DNA of 39,256 nt from Roseovarius sp. (GTDB taxonomy: Bacteria; Pseudomonadota; Alphaproteobacteria; Rhodobacterales; Rhodobacteraceae), in NCBI GenBank assembly GCA_023260815.1, contig JALQUE010000425.1, positions 1 to 39,256 on the forward strand, written 5' to 3'. The notes under the pieces are model-generated. The model saw only the letters and a list, made by a program, of their open reading frames with translations. It ran no database searches and was not told the origin of the DNA. Position 1 is the stretch's first letter. Every line of letters starts with the position of its first letter. Both the position numbers and the translations under genes were made by a program. Below, piece by piece: positions 37,956 through 39,256 of the stretch.

Positions 37956-39256
37956 ATGACGCAGGAACAATGGGGCCAATTAAAGCAGGACCTTCTGAAA
38001 TCGGTCGGAAAAAACAATTACACCAACTGGATTGAACCTCTGGAGCTTGCAGACGTCAACGAAGGCGTCGCCACATTCAGCGTTCCCACCAGTTTTCTGG
38101 GCAATTACGTCTCCCAGAATTTTGGGGATCTCATTCTCTACAAGGTGAACACCTTCGCGCCCGACATTCGCAGGGTTCAGTTCCGCGTCGCTGCCAATTC
38201 CGCCGTGCGCCCGGCGATGTCCCCGGCGGCTCAGGCGGATCGTGATGGTCTTTCCGACGCCTCCGCATCCGGGTCGCGGGCCTGCGCCGCGACACCCGTT
38301 GCCGATGCCGTTCAGACACAGCCCGCCTCCGATATCCGCCTCAACACCGCCCCGCTGGATGACAGGTTCACCTTCGACAGCTTCGTGGTCGGCAAACCGA
38401 ACGAGCTGGCCCATGCCGCGGCCCGGCGCGTCGCCGAAGGCGGTCCGGTCACGTTCAATCCGCTCTTTCTTTATGGGGGCGTCGGCCTCGGCAAGACGCA
38501 CCTGATGCACGCCATCGCCTGGGAGCTGAAACAGCGCAGCCCGGACCTCACGGTGCTGTACCTCTCGGCCGAGCAGTTCATGTATCGCTTCGTGCAGGCC
38601 CTGCGCGACCGCAAGATGATGGATTTCAAGGAAATGTTCCGCTCGGTCGATGTGCTGATGGTCGATGACGTGCAGTTCATCGCCGGCAAGGAAAGCACGC
38701 AGGAGGAATTCTTTCACACCTTCAATGCGCTGGTGGACCAGAACAAGCAGATCGTGATCTCCGGTGACCGCGCCCCGGGCGAGATCGCCAATCTCGAAGA
38801 TCGTATCAAGTCGCGTCTGCAATGCGGCCTTGTGGTCGATCTGCACCCCACCGATTACGAATTGCGCCTCGGCATCCTGCAATCCAAATCCGAGCATTAC
38901 GCCCGCCAATATCCCGATCTCAAGCTCTCCAACGGCGTGCTGGAATTTCTTGCCCACCGGATCAGCACCAATGTCCGCGTTCTCGAAGGCGCCCTGACCC
39001 GGCTTTTTGCCTTCGCCTCGCTGGTCGGTCACGAGATCACTCTGGAACTGACCCAAGATTGTCTTGCCGACATCCTGCGCGCCTCCGAGCGCAAGGTCAG
39101 CGTCGAGGAAATCCAGCGCCAGGTGGCCGATCACTACAACATCCGCCTCAGCGAGATGATCGGCCCCAAGCGCCTGCGCGCCTTTGCCCGGCCCCGTCAG
39201 GTGGCGATGTATCTGTGCAAGCAGATGACCAGCCGCTCGCTGCCGGAAATCGGCCG
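37956..39256 (+). CDS. dnaA: Chromosomal replication initiator DnaA (3' end cut by window)
   Basis: DnaA binds and opens the replication origin. The visible 433 residues start MTQEQWGQLKQDLLKSVGKNNYTNWIEPLEL (domain I), then a variable linker (about 85-125). The AAA+ domain has Walker A YGGVGLGKTHLMHAIA (about 173-188), Walker B VLMVDDVQFIAGKESTQEEFFHTFN, and SGDRAPGEIANLEDRIKSRLQCGL. Domain IV begins with EIQRQVADHYNIRLSEMIGPKRLRAFARPRQVAMYLCKQMTSRSLPEIGR, and the frame leaves the window there, so the last 30-odd residues with the DHTTV motif are missing. GGGGGAAG precedes the ATG; an in-frame ATG nine codons earlier is less likely. Confidence 0.97.
   Translation, partial: MTQEQWGQLKQDLLKSVGKNNYTNWIEPLELADVNEGVATFSVPTSFLGNYVSQNFGDLILYKVNTFAPDIRRVQFRVAANSAVRPAMSPAAQADRDGLSDASASGSRACAATPVADAVQTQPASDIRLNTAPLDDRFTFDSFVVGKPNELAHAAARRVAEGGPVTFNPLFLYGGVGLGKTHLMHAIAWELKQRSPDLTVLYLSAEQFMYRFVQALRDRKMMDFKEMFRSVDVLMVDDVQFIAGKESTQEEFFHTFNALVDQNKQIVISGDRAPGEIANLEDRIKSRLQCGLVVDLHPTDYELRLGILQSKSEHYARQYPDLKLSNGVLEFLAHRISTNVRVLEGALTRLFAFASLVGHEITLELTQDCLADILRASERKVSVEEIQRQVADHYNIRLSEMIGPKRLRAFARPRQVAMYLCKQMTSRSLPEIG

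Noticed and set aside
37980..39134. 384-codon open frame on the minus strand opposite dnaA
   Set aside because: dnaA on the plus strand is certain and matches its family throughout; the opposite frame is a shadow.
1..39256. CRISPR arrays, insertion sequences, transposases, toxin-antitoxin or defence genes
   Set aside because: No spaced direct repeats of CRISPR type, no transposase-like product and no paired small toxin genes were seen.

Overview
The window looks like a chromosomal segment from an alphaproteobacterium, most likely of the Rhodobacterales (Roseobacter group). The reasons are the FlaF/FlbT flagellin-control pair, a DUF1217-type flagellar protein, short split FlgA and FlgJ proteins, imperfect CtrA-type boxes (TTAA-N7-TTAA) at operon heads, and high GC with many ATGA stop/start overlaps. 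No similarity search was run; family names come from recognising sequence patterns.

Bases 1-262 hold a tRNA-like 3' end (T-arm, acceptor strand, CCA) with no visible 5' half, then the motB promoter region. Bases 263-31817 are one flagellar locus in several operons: motB-flgE-flgK-flgL-flgI (+); fliF-fliH-fliN-fliP (-); fliL-small membrane ORF-motE-like-motA-741 aa periplasmic protein-lytic transglycosylase-flhA-fliR-flhB-fliJ-like (+); flgB-flgC-fliE-fliQ-flgF-flgG-flgA-flgH-second fliL (-); fliI (+); fliC-flaF-flbT-DUF1217 gene (-); flgJ(rod part)-flgN (-); fliK-flgD (+). Together they encode the MS ring (FliF), most of the export gate (FliP, FliQ, FliR, FlhA, FlhB), the export ATPase and its helpers (FliI, FliH, FliJ-like), rod, P and L rings, hook, hook-filament junction, flagellin, and the stator (MotA, MotB). 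FliG, FliM and FliO are not in the window.

Bases 31857-39256 are a housekeeping block: a phosphotransferase-fold protein that lacks two key catalytic residues, ubiB and ubiE (ubiquinone synthesis) on the minus strand, then mutM, an enoyl-CoA hydratase, rpsT with a clear terminator, and dnaA, which runs off the right edge.

The main observations beyond ordinary annotation are: a set of seven imperfect TTAA-N7-TTAA boxes with near-constant distance to the start codon; an 18-base palindrome that covers the probable ribosome-binding site of the lytic transglycosylase gene; a small hairpin just before the flagellin start, a possible target for FlbT; a large unrecognised periplasmic protein coupled to motA and preceded by a MotE-like gene; a probable pseudokinase; and two in-frame tandem repeats. 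I found no CRISPR array, insertion sequence or defence system.
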